64,000 bases of DNA from Exiguobacterium alkaliphilum 12/1 (GCF_000714435.1 NZ_JJMW01000041.1:186001-250000), one strand, 5' to 3'; positions 37,821 to 47,068 are shown, counted from the first letter of the stretch. Notes: generated from the letters alone by a model not told the origin. Program-made: numbers and translations.

Positions 37821-37892
37821 CCCCATCACCTCACGTCAATTATCCCAAAAACAGGAAAATAGGCAACGACATTCTGATTCACAGCAACCGAT

Positions 37893-37924
37893 TCAAACGT
37901 TTGATTCCCCGGGAAAGTGGAATA
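37893..37924 (+). promoter_or_regulatory. Palindrome and possible sigma-B promoter of the aldo/keto reductase
   Basis: TCAAACGTTTGA (37893-37904) is a perfect 12-bp palindrome. Its right half gives GTTTGA, and 14 bases later GGAATA follows (37919-37924); this is close to the sigma-B form GTTTAA-N14-GGGTAT. Confidence 0.35.
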
Positions 37925-37962
37925 TCGGACAAGAGAACGGATTTTGAATGAGGAGGCATTTT

Positions 37963-38799
37963 ATGAACATCCCAACCATCAAACTACATGACGGCTACGA
38001 GATTCCGGCCATCGGACTCGGCACTGTCTATTTACGAGGCGAACCGGGTGTTGACGCCATCACATGCGCCATCCGCAACGGCTATCGTCTCATCGATTCG
38101 GCGATTCGCTATGACAATGAAGGGGCAGTCGGCGAAGCCGTCCGCCAATCCGGCATCCCGCGCGAGCAGCTGTTTTTGACGTCGAAGCTGCGGGCTCAAT
38201 ATTTTAATTATGATGATGCATTCGAGATGATTCGTGAGTCACTTTACCGGGCAAATCTCGACTATTGGGACTTGTTCCTATTGCATTGGCCGAACCCGAA
38301 ACAAGACAAATATGTCGAGGCGTGGCGCGCGCTCATCCAAGCGAAAGAAAACGGATGGATTCGCTCCATCGGCGTCTCGAACTTTATGCCCGAGCATCTC
38401 GACCGGTTGATTGAGGAGACAGGTGAGACACCGGTCATCAACCAAATCGAGATGCACCCGTACTTCTCACAAGTCGAGCAACGTCAGGCTGACAAAGAGC
38501 GCGGTATCGTCACCGAGGCATGGAGCCCGTTGAGCCGAGCCCGTACCGTCACTCATGACGAGACGATCGCCGAGCTGGCACGACAAAAAGGCAAAACCGT
38601 GTCTCAAGTTATTCTGCGTTGGCACGTCCAACTCGGTGTCATCCCGCTCCCACGTTCATCGAGCGAGTTGCATCAAAAAGAGAATCTTGATGTCTTCAAC
38701 TTCGAATTGACGGAGGACGAGATGGAGACACTCAACGCGCTGACAAAGCCAGATGGTCGCATCGATAATCAAGATCCTAGAGAATACGAGGAATATTGA
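37963..38799 (+). CDS. Aldo/keto reductase
   Basis: A 278-residue NADPH-dependent TIM-barrel oxidoreductase. The catalytic tetrad is visible as Asp and Tyr in LIDSAIRYDNE (about 46-56), Lys in LTSKLR and His in LLHWPNP. SIGVSNF and the cofactor loop PLPRSSS near residue 226 are standard. It is close to YvgN/YtbE-type enzymes that reduce methylglyoxal and other aldehydes, which are stress-induced in Bacillus; a sigma-B-like promoter fits but is unproven. ATG 37963 follows GAGGAGGC. Confidence 0.92.
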   Translation: MNIPTIKLHDGYEIPAIGLGTVYLRGEPGVDAITCAIRNGYRLIDSAIRYDNEGAVGEAVRQSGIPREQLFLTSKLRAQYFNYDDAFEMIRESLYRANLDYWDLFLLHWPNPKQDKYVEAWRALIQAKENGWIRSIGVSNFMPEHLDRLIEETGETPVINQIEMHPYFSQVEQRQADKERGIVTEAWSPLSRARTVTHDETIAELARQKGKTVSQVILRWHVQLGVIPLPRSSSELHQKENLDVFNFELTEDEMETLNALTKPDGRIDNQDPREYEEY

Positions 38800-38802
38800 T
38801 CA

Positions 38803-38835
38803 AATCGGGTTGAGCATGCGCTCAATCCGATTTTT
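38803..38835 (+). terminator. Terminator of the aldo/keto reductase gene
   Basis: AATCGGGTTGAGC and GCTCAATCCGATT arms (one mismatch), then five T. Confidence 0.88.
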
Positions 38836-38872
38836 GCATATATTCGAACTAAACGACGTTAAGGAGAATCTT

Positions 38873-39286
38873 ATGCTATCTCAACAACGAAAAGATATGA
38901 TTACCATCTTGAAACGAGAAGTCGTGCCTTATTTGCGGTCGCAGCAATTCCAAGGATCATTTCCTCACTTTCGACGCCTTCAATCCGACCAGATTGATTT
39001 AATCACGTTTCAATTCAATCGTCATGGTGGCTCGTTCATCATCGAATTGGCTCAAGCTTCGGCCGCTGGTTTTCAAACATATTGGGGAGAACAAATCACT
39101 CCACAAAAAATGACCGCCCACGATGTCGACGTCGACGCGCGACGAAGACTGGGCAGTCATTCTTCATATGAAGACGGTATTTGGTTCTCTTACGAATCAG
39201 CTCAATCTGAACAAGACTATATACGTGTGGCGCAACAAGTCATTGCTTCATTTGAACAAGATGTTTCGCATGAAGCGAGAAATTGA
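38873..39286 (+). CDS. DUF4304-like protein
   Basis: A 137-residue soluble protein with the DUF4304 look: ILKREVVPYLRSQQFQGSFP at the start, then FRRLQSDQIDLITFQFNRHG and a later GIWFSYES. No function is known for the family; some members sit near toxin-immunity loci. The start is the ATG at 38873, eight bases after AAGGAG. It ends directly against the stop codon of the convergent metQ with no spacer and no terminator. It is less GC-rich than its neighbours. Confidence 0.75.
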   Translation: MLSQQRKDMITILKREVVPYLRSQQFQGSFPHFRRLQSDQIDLITFQFNRHGGSFIIELAQASAAGFQTYWGEQITPQKMTAHDVDVDARRRLGSHSSYEDGIWFSYESAQSEQDYIRVAQQVIASFEQDVSHEARN

Positions 39287-40105
39287 TTAAAACGCCGGAA
39301 TCGCTGTCTCGTCGTAATTCTCTTCCAAGAACGCACGGACTTCGTCACTTGTTAGTGCTTCGCCGAGTTTCTGGATCGCTTCTTCATCTTTGTTGTCTTC
39401 ACGGGCCACGAGCGTGATGGCGAAGTCGTTCTCGACACCTTCCGTCAAGAGGGCATCGCTCTTCGGCGTCAAGCCGAGTGGCGCCGCATAGGCCGGCGTC
39501 ATGAGGACCGCATCGACGTCGTCATACGCACGCGCGAGCATGAGCAAATCGACTTCCTCGAACTTGAGATTCTTCGGGTTTTCGGTGATATCGGCTTGCG
39601 TGTAATACGAACCATTTTTCTCACCGAGCTCAATCACATCATGCTGTGCGAGCAATGAGAGCGAGCGATCGATGTTCGACACGTCGTTCGCGATGGCAAT
39701 CGTCGCGCCTTCCGGGATATCGTCCATGTTGTCATGCTCTTTCGAGTAGACACCGTAGTTGGCGAAGTAAATCGGTTCGATTGGGACGAGGTTGGCATCA
39801 TTGCTGCGGTTGAACTCTTCCATGTACGGAACGTGCTGGAAGAAGTTCGCGTCGACTTCTTTCGCCGCGAGCGCCGTGTTCGGTTGGACGTTGTCACCGA
39901 GGACGACGATTTCGAGCTCGATGTTGTCTTCTGCGAGCTGTTCTTTCGCGATTTCAAGCATATCCGTCATCGGTGGGATGAGCGATGCGACTTTGAGCGT
40001 CTGCGGCTCGTTTGACGGGGCTTCCGTCGTGTTCGTTTCGGTATCGTTCCCACACGCCGCGAGGACGAGTGTGAGTGAGGCGAAAAGTGCCATCAGTTTT
40101 TTCAT
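39287..40105 (-). CDS. metQ: Methionine ABC transporter substrate-binding lipoprotein
   Basis: A 272-residue lipoprotein of the NlpA/MetQ family that captures methionine outside the membrane. The signal peptide ends in the lipobox LVLAAC, with Cys18 as the lipidated residue. The mature part has LKVASLIPPMTDMLEIAKEQ, QPNTALAAKEVDANFFQHVPYM and NDVSNIDRSLSLL, typical of the family. It is the last gene of metN-metI-metQ, 25 bases after metI. The ligand could include D-methionine or other sulfur compounds. Confidence 0.93.
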   Translation of the reverse strand: MKKLMALFASLTLVLAACGNDTETNTTEAPSNEPQTLKVASLIPPMTDMLEIAKEQLAEDNIELEIVVLGDNVQPNTALAAKEVDANFFQHVPYMEEFNRSNDANLVPIEPIYFANYGVYSKEHDNMDDIPEGATIAIANDVSNIDRSLSLLAQHDVIELGEKNGSYYTQADITENPKNLKFEEVDLLMLARAYDDVDAVLMTPAYAAPLGLTPKSDALLTEGVENDFAITLVAREDNKDEEAIQKLGEALTSDEVRAFLEENYDETAIPAF

Positions 40106-40130
40106 GTGGTTTCCTTCTTTCTGTAGATGA

Positions 40131-40793
40131 TTAGCGTTTGTCGATGAGCCGGGCCACCGTCGTGCCGGTGAACTGAATCATCTGGACGAAGACGAGCATG
40201 ATGAGAATCATGTACATCATCAGCTCCGTCTTGAACTGTTGATAACCATAGCGGATGGCGAAGTCACCGATGCCGCCGCCCCCGACCACCCCCATGATGG
40301 TCGAGTACGAAATGAAGCTGATGATGGACGTCGTCAGCCCGAGGACGAGACCGGAACGGGCCTCGACGAATAAGAACTTGAAGATGACGTCTTTGATGGA
40401 TGCGCCCATCGATACCGCCGCCTCGACGACGCCGCGCGGGACGTCTAAGAGCGATTGCTCGACGAGGCGCGAGTAATGGGCGATCGCGATGATGGCGAGC
40501 GGCACGGTCGCCGCTGCCGTCCCGATGGCCGTTCCGATGATGAGCCGTGTGAATGGAATCAAAAACACGACGAGTAGTAGGAACGGGAACGACCGGACGA
40601 TGTTGACGACCAAGTTGAGGACGGAGAAGACGGCCCGATTCTCTAAGAGCTGCCCTTTTCGAGACAAGTAGAGCCATGTGCCGAGCGGTAGACCGACGAG
40701 GACGGCGGCGAGGATCGAGACGCCGACCATGATGAACGTCTCGCCGATTGAACGCCAAATCTCGGTCTGGTATTGGACGAGCACTTCAGGCAT
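40131..40793 (-). CDS. metI: Methionine ABC transporter permease
   Basis: A 220-residue membrane protein with five or six predicted helices. The EAA-like coupling loop is EAAVSMGASIKDVIFKFL near residue 130, which contacts the ATPase. Its ATG (40793) overlaps the metN stop codon by eight bases, so translation is coupled; an in-frame GTG nine bases upstream is a weaker start. With MetN and MetQ it forms the importer. Confidence 0.93.
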   Translation of the reverse strand: MPEVLVQYQTEIWRSIGETFIMVGVSILAAVLVGLPLGTWLYLSRKGQLLENRAVFSVLNLVVNIVRSFPFLLLVVFLIPFTRLIIGTAIGTAAATVPLAIIAIAHYSRLVEQSLLDVPRGVVEAAVSMGASIKDVIFKFLFVEARSGLVLGLTTSIISFISYSTIMGVVGGGGIGDFAIRYGYQQFKTELMMYMILIMLVFVQMIQFTGTTVARLIDKR

Positions 40794-41541
40794 CGGTCTC
40801 ACCCGCCTTCTTCAGCTGGTCGACGAACCAGCTCGGATTGTTGTCGATGACTGGCACACCGCTTGGGACGAGGTCCATCGTCTCATAAACAGACCCGTCC
40901 GCCATGACGGTCACGCGGTCACACACTTGTTTGATGACGTCCATCTCGTGCGTGACGATGACGATGGTGACGCCGAGTCGCTCGTTAATCGACTTCAACA
41001 CGTCGAGCACCTCGGCCGTCGTGTTCGGGTCGAGCGAGGACGTCGGTTCATCGCACAATAAGACGTGCGGCTCGTTTGCGAGCGCCCGCGCGATGGCGAC
41101 GCGTTGCTTCTGTCCCCCGCTCAGTTGGGCCGGATACTTGTCCTTGAACGATTCGAGCCCGACGAAACGGAGACATTCGAGCACCCGTTCCTTGTGCGTC
41201 GCTCTCGGTCGACCGGCTAGCTTGAGTGGTGCGACGACGTTGTCATAGACGGTCTTATTGGCGACGAGGTTGAACTGCTGAAAGATCATCCCGATGACGT
41301 GTCGCTTTTCGCGAAGCTGCCGTGTCGAGAGCGAGGTCAGCACGGACCCGTCAATCTCGACCGTGCCGCTGTCCGGCGTCTCGAGCAAGTTCATGAGCCG
41401 GAGCACCGTCGACTTACCGGCACCGCTCGCCCCGATAATGCCGTAGATTTCCCCACGGTCGACGTGGAGCGAGACGTCCTTTACAGCTATATCGCGTATA
41501 TCGCGTCCAAACTGTTTGCGTACATTTGTTAACGTAATCAT
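40786..41541 (-). CDS. metN: Methionine ABC transporter ATP-binding protein, lacking NIL domain
   Basis: A 251-residue ABC ATPase. Walker A GASGAGKS lies at 37-44, the Q-loop in IFQQFNLV, the signature LSGGQ near 140, Walker B VLLCDEPTSSLD and the H-loop VTHEMD. Typical MetN proteins are about 340 residues because of a C-terminal NIL/ACT domain that binds methionine and inhibits transport. Here the chain ends soon after the ATPase core, so that feedback should be absent. ATG follows AAAGGGA. It is the first gene of the operon. Confidence 0.9.
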   Translation of the reverse strand: MITLTNVRKQFGRDIRDIAVKDVSLHVDRGEIYGIIGASGAGKSTVLRLMNLLETPDSGTVEIDGSVLTSLSTRQLREKRHVIGMIFQQFNLVANKTVYDNVVAPLKLAGRPRATHKERVLECLRFVGLESFKDKYPAQLSGGQKQRVAIARALANEPHVLLCDEPTSSLDPNTTAEVLDVLKSINERLGVTIVIVTHEMDVIKQVCDRVTVMADGSVYETMDLVPSGVPVIDNNPSWFVDQLKKAGETDA

Positions 41542-41585
41542 CGACTGTCCCTTTCCTCATGAAATCTGTGTGATACCCGTACCCC

Positions 41586-41614
41586 ATTTTAGCGAAGTAA
41601 AGGACAAATGTCAG
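41586..41614 (-). promoter_or_regulatory. Sigma-A promoter of the metNIQ operon
   Basis: CTGACA (41614-41609), 17 bases, TAAAAT (41591-41586) on the minus strand. The leader is only about 40 bases, too short for a SAM riboswitch. Confidence 0.65.
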
Positions 41615-41715
41615 TTCTTCCGCTCCATCCAATCGGCTTCAGAACATTTCACTTCCCAATCGCCCACCTCGGCCTCTATAATGAAAACAGATAATACCAT
41701 AGGGGGTATATAAAA

Positions 41716-43500
41716 ATGACAATTGAAATCGGATTGACCTTCGCCGTCCTGGCGCTGGCGATTTTCCTGTTTGTGACCGACAAGCTCCGGACCGACCTCG
41801 TCGCCGTCTTAATCATGGTCATCTTGCCGTGGACCGGCGTCATCACGGCGAACGAGGCGTTTTCTGGATTCGCCTCGAACGCGGTCATCTCGGTGATTGG
41901 GGTCATGTTAATCGGATATGGCGTTGAACGCTCCGGTATCATGTCCGTCGTCGCGGGCTTCATCACGAAACGTGTCGGCGTCAAAGAAAAGAACGTGATG
42001 GCAACGACGTCGACGACCGTCGGCCTCATCTCGGCGTTCATGCAAAACATCGGTGCGGCTGCTCTATTCTTGCCGGCGCTGAAACGCATCAGCAAGAATG
42101 CGAACATCCCGGCCTCGAAACTGATCATGCCGATGGGCTTCGCCGCCATCCTCGGTGGGACGCTGACAATGGTCGCCTCGGGTCCGCTTATCATCTTGAA
42201 CGACTTGTTGACCGAGTCGGGATTTGACGCCTTGAACTTGTTCGCCGTCACGCCAATCGGGCTCGCCTTGCTTGCGACGGGAATTCTATATTTTTATTTC
42301 GCGGGAAATCTCGTCTTACCGAAAGCTTCAGGTGAGAAGCTAGCGACGAGCGCCTCGTTCATGCAAGAGACGCACAACTTGACGACCGACATCCATGAGT
42401 TCGACGTCAACGCCCGGCTTACCGGCTCGACGATTGAACAACTCGATATTTGGTCGACGTACGGTCTCAACATCCTCGCCCTTCGTGAAGATGCGAGTCA
42501 CGTCTATGGCCCATGGCGGAAAACGCATCTCGCCGAAGGGCAGACGCTCGCTGTTCTTGGGACGAAGGACGCGGTGGAGCGGTTCGCAGACGATTATGGT
42601 GTGAACATTAAGCCCGAGCTCGAACACTTCGCCTCGCTTGAGAACGAAGATGAGAGCGGCTTCGCCGAAATTATCATCCCACCGACATCGCCGTTCATCG
42701 GCAAGACGCTTCGCGACATCGGCTTCCGGAAAAACTTCCGGCTCGAACCGCTCGCCGTCGTCGGCAACGACGGAACGAAGACGGCACTTGAGGACGTCCC
42801 GTTTGAAGCCGGGATGCAGCTCGTCGTCTACGGTCGTTGGCAAGATTTAATCAACCTTCGTAACGGTCGCGAAGTCGCGGTGCTCAGTGACGTGAAAGCA
42901 CCCGAACTCGCACCACAACAAAACAAGAAAAAGCCGGCACTGTTCGCAATCGTCGTCTCACTCGGACTCGTCTTCATGGGCTTTCCACTGTCGCTCAGCT
43001 TTTTCACCGGCGCCTTGCTCATGATCTTGCTCGGCGTCATCCCGAAAGAAGAGATTTATCCGGCAATCGATTGGAAGACCGTCTTCTTGCTCGCCGGGCT
43101 CATCCCGCTCGGTACGGCATTCGAGAAGAGCGGAGCGGCCGCCTATACGGCGAACGCCATCGTCAACCTCGTCGGAGGATGGAGCACTCTCGCCATCTTG
43201 TTCATCATCGGGCTCATCACGATGTTCTTTTCGCTCTTTATGTCGAACGTCGCCGCAACGGTCTTGCTCGTCCCACTCGTCCTCATGATGGCCGACACGT
43301 TCAGTATGGACCCAATCGGACTCGCCCTTCTCGTCGCCGTCTCGGCCTCGAACTCGTTCATCTTGCCGACGCACCAAGTGAACGCCTTCATCATGGGACC
43401 CGGTGGTTATCGGAACGCCGACTATATGAAAGCCGGCGGCATCATGAGCCTACTTTTCCTCGTCGTCTCGGTACTGATGGTGTACGTATTGTTCATGTAA
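41716..43500 (+). CDS. SLC13/DASS-family transporter with two TrkA-C domains
   Basis: A 594-residue membrane protein. About five helices (1-200) come first, then two cytosolic TrkA-C (RCK_C) domains (about 225-300 and 315-385), then about six more helices. The paired segments MQNIGAAALFLPAL (near 110) and MSNVAATVLLVPLV (near 510) are the Asn-bearing hairpin motifs of divalent-anion:Na+ symporters such as SLC13/ArsB-type proteins. Substrate may be a dicarboxylate or sulfate; it cannot be fixed. ATG follows AGGGGG by nine bases. A TATAAT at 41677-41682 is the probable -10. Single gene. Confidence 0.87.
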   Translation: MTIEIGLTFAVLALAIFLFVTDKLRTDLVAVLIMVILPWTGVITANEAFSGFASNAVISVIGVMLIGYGVERSGIMSVVAGFITKRVGVKEKNVMATTSTTVGLISAFMQNIGAAALFLPALKRISKNANIPASKLIMPMGFAAILGGTLTMVASGPLIILNDLLTESGFDALNLFAVTPIGLALLATGILYFYFAGNLVLPKASGEKLATSASFMQETHNLTTDIHEFDVNARLTGSTIEQLDIWSTYGLNILALREDASHVYGPWRKTHLAEGQTLAVLGTKDAVERFADDYGVNIKPELEHFASLENEDESGFAEIIIPPTSPFIGKTLRDIGFRKNFRLEPLAVVGNDGTKTALEDVPFEAGMQLVVYGRWQDLINLRNGREVAVLSDVKAPELAPQQNKKKPALFAIVVSLGLVFMGFPLSLSFFTGALLMILLGVIPKEEIYPAIDWKTVFLLAGLIPLGTAFEKSGAAAYTANAIVNLVGGWSTLAILFIIGLITMFFSLFMSNVAATVLLVPLVLMMADTFSMDPIGLALLVAVSASNSFILPTHQVNAFIMGPGGYRNADYMKAGGIMSLLFLVVSVLMVYVLFM

Positions 43501-43502
43501 CA

Positions 43503-43538
43503 CAAAAAAGGAGGAATCCGCAGATTCTTCCTTTTTTG
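43503..43538. terminator. Bidirectional terminator between SLC13 and UDG-like genes
   Basis: AAGGAGGAATC and GATTCTTCCTT arms with a CGCA loop, flanked by A6 on the left and T6 on the right, so it should act on both strands. Confidence 0.88.
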
Positions 43539-43544
43539 ATGCGC

Positions 43545-44288
43545 TTAAATCGGATGACGTTTGAAGTGTTCGGCGATGTGGGCGCGCATCGCCTCCCGAT
43601 TCTCAGCAAAGATGCGATGCCGGTGTCCGTTCCCCCCGGAAGGGTGCGGAAACCCGCTCACGACACGTGCTGGATCGATCACATCGCGGTCGACGAGCGT
43701 CTCGACGGCGCGGCGCACGTTGATACCCATCGGCAAGATCAGCGCGTCTTTCAGTAAAGCCATCTCGTCCGCGAACATCCCGTCGATATAGGAGCGGAAC
43801 AGATCCGTCTTCAACAGGTCCGGGCTCGCCCCATTATAGTTTTTCCCTTTATAGAACACCGGGTACGGCAAGACGGCCGTGTTTTGGACGAGGTGGTTCG
43901 CAGGCCCGAACAAGTCGAGCGTCGTCTCGATGCCGAGGTGACGATGTAAGTCCAAGTCGTCGAGCATCGTCACCAAGTTTTTTCGAATCGGCCCTGAGAA
44001 ACTCCCTCGTTGTTTGACGGACCGGAGCGCCTCCTCCTCCGGGGCATTTGCCAAATCACGAATCGCCTCGAACGACTGACGCATCTGGTACAGGCCCGGC
44101 GTGATGCCGGCGATGACGACTTTCGCATCCGGATTGACGTATTCGAACGGCGCGTAATAAATCTCGAGCGGTTTGACCGGGTCTGCTTCGAACAAGAACG
44201 TCTCACTCTTCAACGTCGCTTCTTCTAAGTCCGCCAAATCGAGAATCTTTTGTTTATAGGCTTGAAAGTGGTCGGTTCTCATCGGCAT
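43545..44288 (-). CDS. Uracil-DNA glycosylase superfamily protein
   Basis: A 247-residue soluble protein. Motif 1 is VVIAGITPGLYQM near residue 55, and the closing motif is SGFPHPSGGNGHR near 215, with a His-Pro-Ser that fits the second motif of UDG-like enzymes. The fold is therefore UDG-like; whether uracil is the real target is unknown, as the catalytic water-activating residue is not clear. ATG 44288 lies eight bases after AGGAGGG; an ATG six bases upstream touches that site. It diverges from a MarR-family gene. Confidence 0.7.
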   Translation of the reverse strand: MPMRTDHFQAYKQKILDLADLEEATLKSETFLFEADPVKPLEIYYAPFEYVNPDAKVVIAGITPGLYQMRQSFEAIRDLANAPEEEALRSVKQRGSFSGPIRKNLVTMLDDLDLHRHLGIETTLDLFGPANHLVQNTAVLPYPVFYKGKNYNGASPDLLKTDLFRSYIDGMFADEMALLKDALILPMGINVRRAVETLVDRDVIDPARVVSGFPHPSGGNGHRHRIFAENREAMRAHIAEHFKRHPI

Positions 44289-44417
44289 GGTCATCCCTCC
44301 TTTATTGTCTGTTCTCAATAGTGACTGTATTGAAACGCCGACCGTCGCCTCAGTTTGACGCTTACGCCTTGCTTTTGTATAGTTAGGAACGACAAAAACG
44401 AATGGAGGAGTGCCATT

Positions 44418-44849
44418 TTGACTCCAAACGAAACGAGCTCGACCCGGCTGCTTGATTTGCTCGCCGCACGCCACGATCAAATCCGACGCATCAGCGAGCA
44501 GGCTTGGAACGACAAGCACGACATCTATATCTCGAACTCGGAATGGTACGTGCTCGCCCGGATTTATCAAAAGAAACCGACCATCGCCGAGGTGACACGA
44601 GGCGTCCACGTCTCCCGCCAGGCCATCCATAAACTCATTAAAAACTTGGACACGAAAGGGCTCGTCCTCGTGACCGACCATCCGACGAGCCGAAAAGATA
44701 AATGCATCGAACTGACCGCGCTCGGCGTGACGTGTTACGAACAGAACGAGGCGCTCAAGGCGAGCCTCGAGCGAGACATCGCCAACGCCCTTGGTGACGA
44801 GGCGTTCCAACAACTGCAGACGTTGCTTCAAGCCGATTGGAAACTGTAG
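44418..44849 (+). CDS. MarR-family transcriptional regulator
   Basis: A 143-residue winged-helix protein. The recognition region IAEVTRGVHVSRQAIHKLIK lies near residues 60-80, followed by the wing LVLVTDHPTSRKDKCIELT, the DxRxxx-type MarR wing. Start codon is TTG at 44418, seven bases after GGAGGAG; no ATG or GTG is placed well. It diverges from the UDG-like gene and may regulate it; the ligand is unknown. Own terminator. Confidence 0.82.
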   Translation: MTPNETSSTRLLDLLAARHDQIRRISEQAWNDKHDIYISNSEWYVLARIYQKKPTIAEVTRGVHVSRQAIHKLIKNLDTKGLVLVTDHPTSRKDKCIELTALGVTCYEQNEALKASLERDIANALGDEAFQQLQTLLQADWKL

Positions 44850-44877
44850 ACCCTTCAACGGAAAGGGTCTTTTTTTC
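44848..44877 (+). terminator. Terminator of the MarR-family gene
   Basis: AGACCCTT and AAGGGTCT arms with a seven-base loop, then seven T. The stop codon TAG lies at its left edge. Confidence 0.88.
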
Positions 44878-44897
44878 ACGGACCACATCTTCCTCTG

Positions 44898-44940
44898 AAT
44901 GTCAACCGAGTTGACATTTTACATCATGAACTACTATACT
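44898..44940 (+). promoter_or_regulatory. CarD-like gene promoter with palindromic operator
   Basis: AATGTCAAC, CGA, GTTGACATT (44898-44918) are perfect 9-bp arms. TTGACA of the right arm (44911-44916) is also the -35, with TATACT (44935-44940) 18 bases on. A repressor bound here would cover the promoter. Confidence 0.7.
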
Positions 44941-44964
44941 TGATGAAAGGGAGAGGTGATCGAT

Positions 44965-45480
44965 TTGTTCAAAAAAGGTGATTTAATGATTTATTCGACC
45001 CACGGCGTCTGTCAAATCGACGACATTTCCGATAAGACAATCGCAGGTGAGACCAAGTCGTACTACACGCTTCATCCAATCAACAACACGCAGAAGCTTC
45101 AAATCAGCATCCCGGTCGACAGCGACAAAGTGATGATGTTGACGCTTCTTGAAGCGACGGAGGCAAAATCGATTCTCGAGTCGTTTCGTTCCCCTGGCGT
45201 CGAGTGGAATCCCCACCCGAACAACCGGAACCGTGAATTTTTGAACGTCGTCCATTCAGGCAATCGCCAAGAGATTGCACAAGTAATCAACACACTGGCA
45301 CGTCGGAAGGCAGAGGCCGATTTGTTGAACAAGAAACTGTACGAGCAAGACCGTAAAATCTTAGAGAACGCTAAAACGATTCTCGTCAAAGAGTTGTCGC
45401 TCGCGCTCAAGCAGTCAGAAACTGAAATCGAACAACAGATTGCCTCGTATTTAAGCGAAGAAGCCATCGCTTCCGTTTGA
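44965..45480 (+). CDS. CarD/CdnL-like transcriptional regulator
   Basis: A 171-residue protein. The N-terminal RNA-polymerase-binding Tudor-like domain (1-60) reads LFKKGDLMIYSTHGVCQIDD, the CarD/TRCF-RID signature, followed by a helical C-terminal region (about 85-165) rich in Leu, Glu and Lys. Such proteins bind the beta subunit and stabilise open promoter complexes. Start is TTG at 44965, six bases after GAGAGGTG; the GTG nine bases earlier overlaps it. A perfect palindrome on its promoter suggests tight control or autoregulation. No vertical partner is apparent. Confidence 0.85.
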   Translation: MFKKGDLMIYSTHGVCQIDDISDKTIAGETKSYYTLHPINNTQKLQISIPVDSDKVMMLTLLEATEAKSILESFRSPGVEWNPHPNNRNREFLNVVHSGNRQEIAQVINTLARRKAEADLLNKKLYEQDRKILENAKTILVKELSLALKQSETEIEQQIASYLSEEAIASV

Positions 45481-45483
45481 TTG

Positions 45484-45512
45484 GACCCTTCCGTGCGAAG
45501 CGGTCTTTTTTT
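45484..45512 (+). terminator. Terminator of the CarD-like gene
   Basis: GACCCTTC pairs with GAAG-C-GGTC (one bulge), followed by seven T. Confidence 0.7.
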
Positions 45513-45528
45513 ATTTGAAAATGTAAAA

Positions 45529-45562
45529 GAAAAAGCGAGAATCTTTTCGTATTCTCGCTTTT
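45529..45562 (-). terminator. Terminator of mqo
   Basis: GCGAGAAT and ATTCTCGC arms (45535-45542, 45551-45558). Minus strand continues TTTTTCTTTT. Confidence 0.85.
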
Positions 45563-45568
45563 GCTCAT

Positions 45569-47068
45569 TTAATTGTGGACGACGCCTTTCTCTTTCAAAC
45601 CGAGCACCATCGCCGTCGATTCGTGAATCGTCTTGAACAGCTCCGGATGCTCCGAGAGCGAGACACCGTAAGACGGCACCATCTCTTTGATTTTCGGCTC
45701 CCATTCCGGCATACGTGTCGGGAAGCACTGTTCGAGCACTTTCAACATGACGTGAACGGCCGTCGACGCACCCGGTGACGCGCCGAGGAGTGCCGCGACC
45801 GATCCGTCTTCGGCGCTGACGACTTCCGTGCCGAACTGTAGCGTCCCTTTGCCTTGTGGTGTGTCTTTAATGACTTGGACACGCTGTCCGGCGACGACGA
45901 TCTCCCAGTCCTCGTTCTTCGCGGTCGGGATGAACTCGCGGAGCTCGTCCATTCGTTTGTTGTGCGACAAGAGCACCTGCTCGATCAAATATTTCGTGAG
46001 CGGCATCTCTTTCGCCCCAGCCGCGAGCATCGTCATGAGATTATACGGCTTGACCGATTGAATCAGGTCGAGGTTCGATCCCTTTTTCAAAAACTTCGGC
46101 GTGAAACCGGCGAACGGTCCAAACAACAGCTCTTTTTGATTGTTGATGTAGCGTGTATCGAGGTGTGGCACCGACATCGGAGGTGCCCCGACCTTCGCTT
46201 TGCCGTACACTTTCGCGTGATGTTGTTCGATGACGTCACGGTTCTTACAGACGAGGAATAAGCCGCTCACCGGGAACCCGCCGATATGCTTCGATTCCGG
46301 AATACCCGTCTTTTGAAGGAGGTGCAAGCTACCGCCACCACCGCCGATGAAGAGGAACGGTGCCGTATGTGTCTCGATCGTGTTCCCTTTCACGTCTTTG
46401 ACTTTCACTTCCCAGAGCCCGTTCGCGAGCCGTTTGACGTCCTCAACGCTATGGCTGTAGTTGACCTCGACGCCTTGGTCCGTCAAATGATCGAACAGCA
46501 TGCGCGTGAGCGCGCCGAAGTTGACGTCTGTCCCCGTATCGATTTTCGTCGCTGCGATCGGCTCGTCGACGGGACGTCCTTCCATGACGATCGGCATCCA
46601 GTCACGAAGCTGTTCCGGATCGTCCGATAAGACCATCCCTTCGAACAACGGATTCTTTGTGAGCGCTTCCAAACGTTTTTTCAAGAAGCGGATATCTTTC
46701 TCGCCTTGCACCATGCTCATATGTGGAATCGAGCGGATGAAGTCTTCCGGTTGTTGAATCAGTCCTTTGTTGACGAGATGCGCCCAAAACTGACGCGAGA
46801 TTTGGAACTGTTCATTGACGCTGATCGCTTTTGCGATGTCGAGCGTGCCGTCCGGCTTCTCGGTCGTATAGTTCAACTCGCAAAGGGCAGCGTGGCCCGT
46901 CCCGGCGTTGTTCCATTCATTCGAACTCTCTTCCCCTGCACTTTCGAGCTTCTCGAACACTTTGATTTCCCACTCCGGTATAAGCTCTTTAAAGAGCGAC
47001 CCGAGCGTCGCGCTCATCACTCCTGCACCAATCAAAATGACGTCTGTTTTCTTTTGGACACTGCTCAT
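45569..47068 (-). CDS. mqo: Malate:quinone oxidoreductase
   Basis: A 499-residue FAD enzyme at the inner face of the membrane that oxidises malate to oxaloacetate and passes electrons to quinone. The FAD motif [14 protein letters not shown] lies at 10-23; [20 protein letters not shown] near 47 is characteristic of Mqo, and [16 protein letters not shown] near 310 fits. Length equals the family norm. ATG is behind GGATGGGG. The upstream region carries a near-perfect PerR-like box. Own terminator. Confidence 0.95.
   Translation of the reverse strand: MSSVQKKTDVILIGAGVMSATLGSLFKELIPEWEIKVFEKLESAGEESSNEWNNAGTGHAALCELNYTTEKPDGTLDIAKAISVNEQFQISRQFWAHLVNKGLIQQPEDFIRSIPHMSMVQGEKDIRFLKKRLEALTKNPLFEGMVLSDDPEQLRDWMPIVMEGRPVDEPIAATKIDTGTDVNFGALTRMLFDHLTDQGVEVNYSHSVEDVKRLANGLWEVKVKDVKGNTIETHTAPFLFIGGGGGSLHLLQKTGIPESKHIGGFPVSGLFLVCKNRDVIEQHHAKVYGKAKVGAPPMSVPHLDTRYINNQKELLFGPFAGFTPKFLKKGSNLDLIQSVKPYNLMTMLAAGAKEMPLTKYLIEQVLLSHNKRMDELREFIPTAKNEDWEIVVAGQRVQVIKDTPQGKGTLQFGTEVVSAEDGSVAALLGASPGASTAVHVMLKVLEQCFPTRMPEWEPKIKEMVPSYGVSLSEHPELFKTIHESTAMVLGLKEKGVVHN

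Noticed and set aside
41542-41715. SAM riboswitch upstream of metNIQ
   Set aside because: The leader from the mapped promoter is about 40 bases, with no S-box motifs or terminator.
44289-44888. Upstream extension of the UDG-like reading frame across the MarR gene
   Set aside because: No start with ribosome site; it is antisense to the MarR gene and crosses a divergent promoter region. The ATG at 44288 has a strong AGGAGGG.
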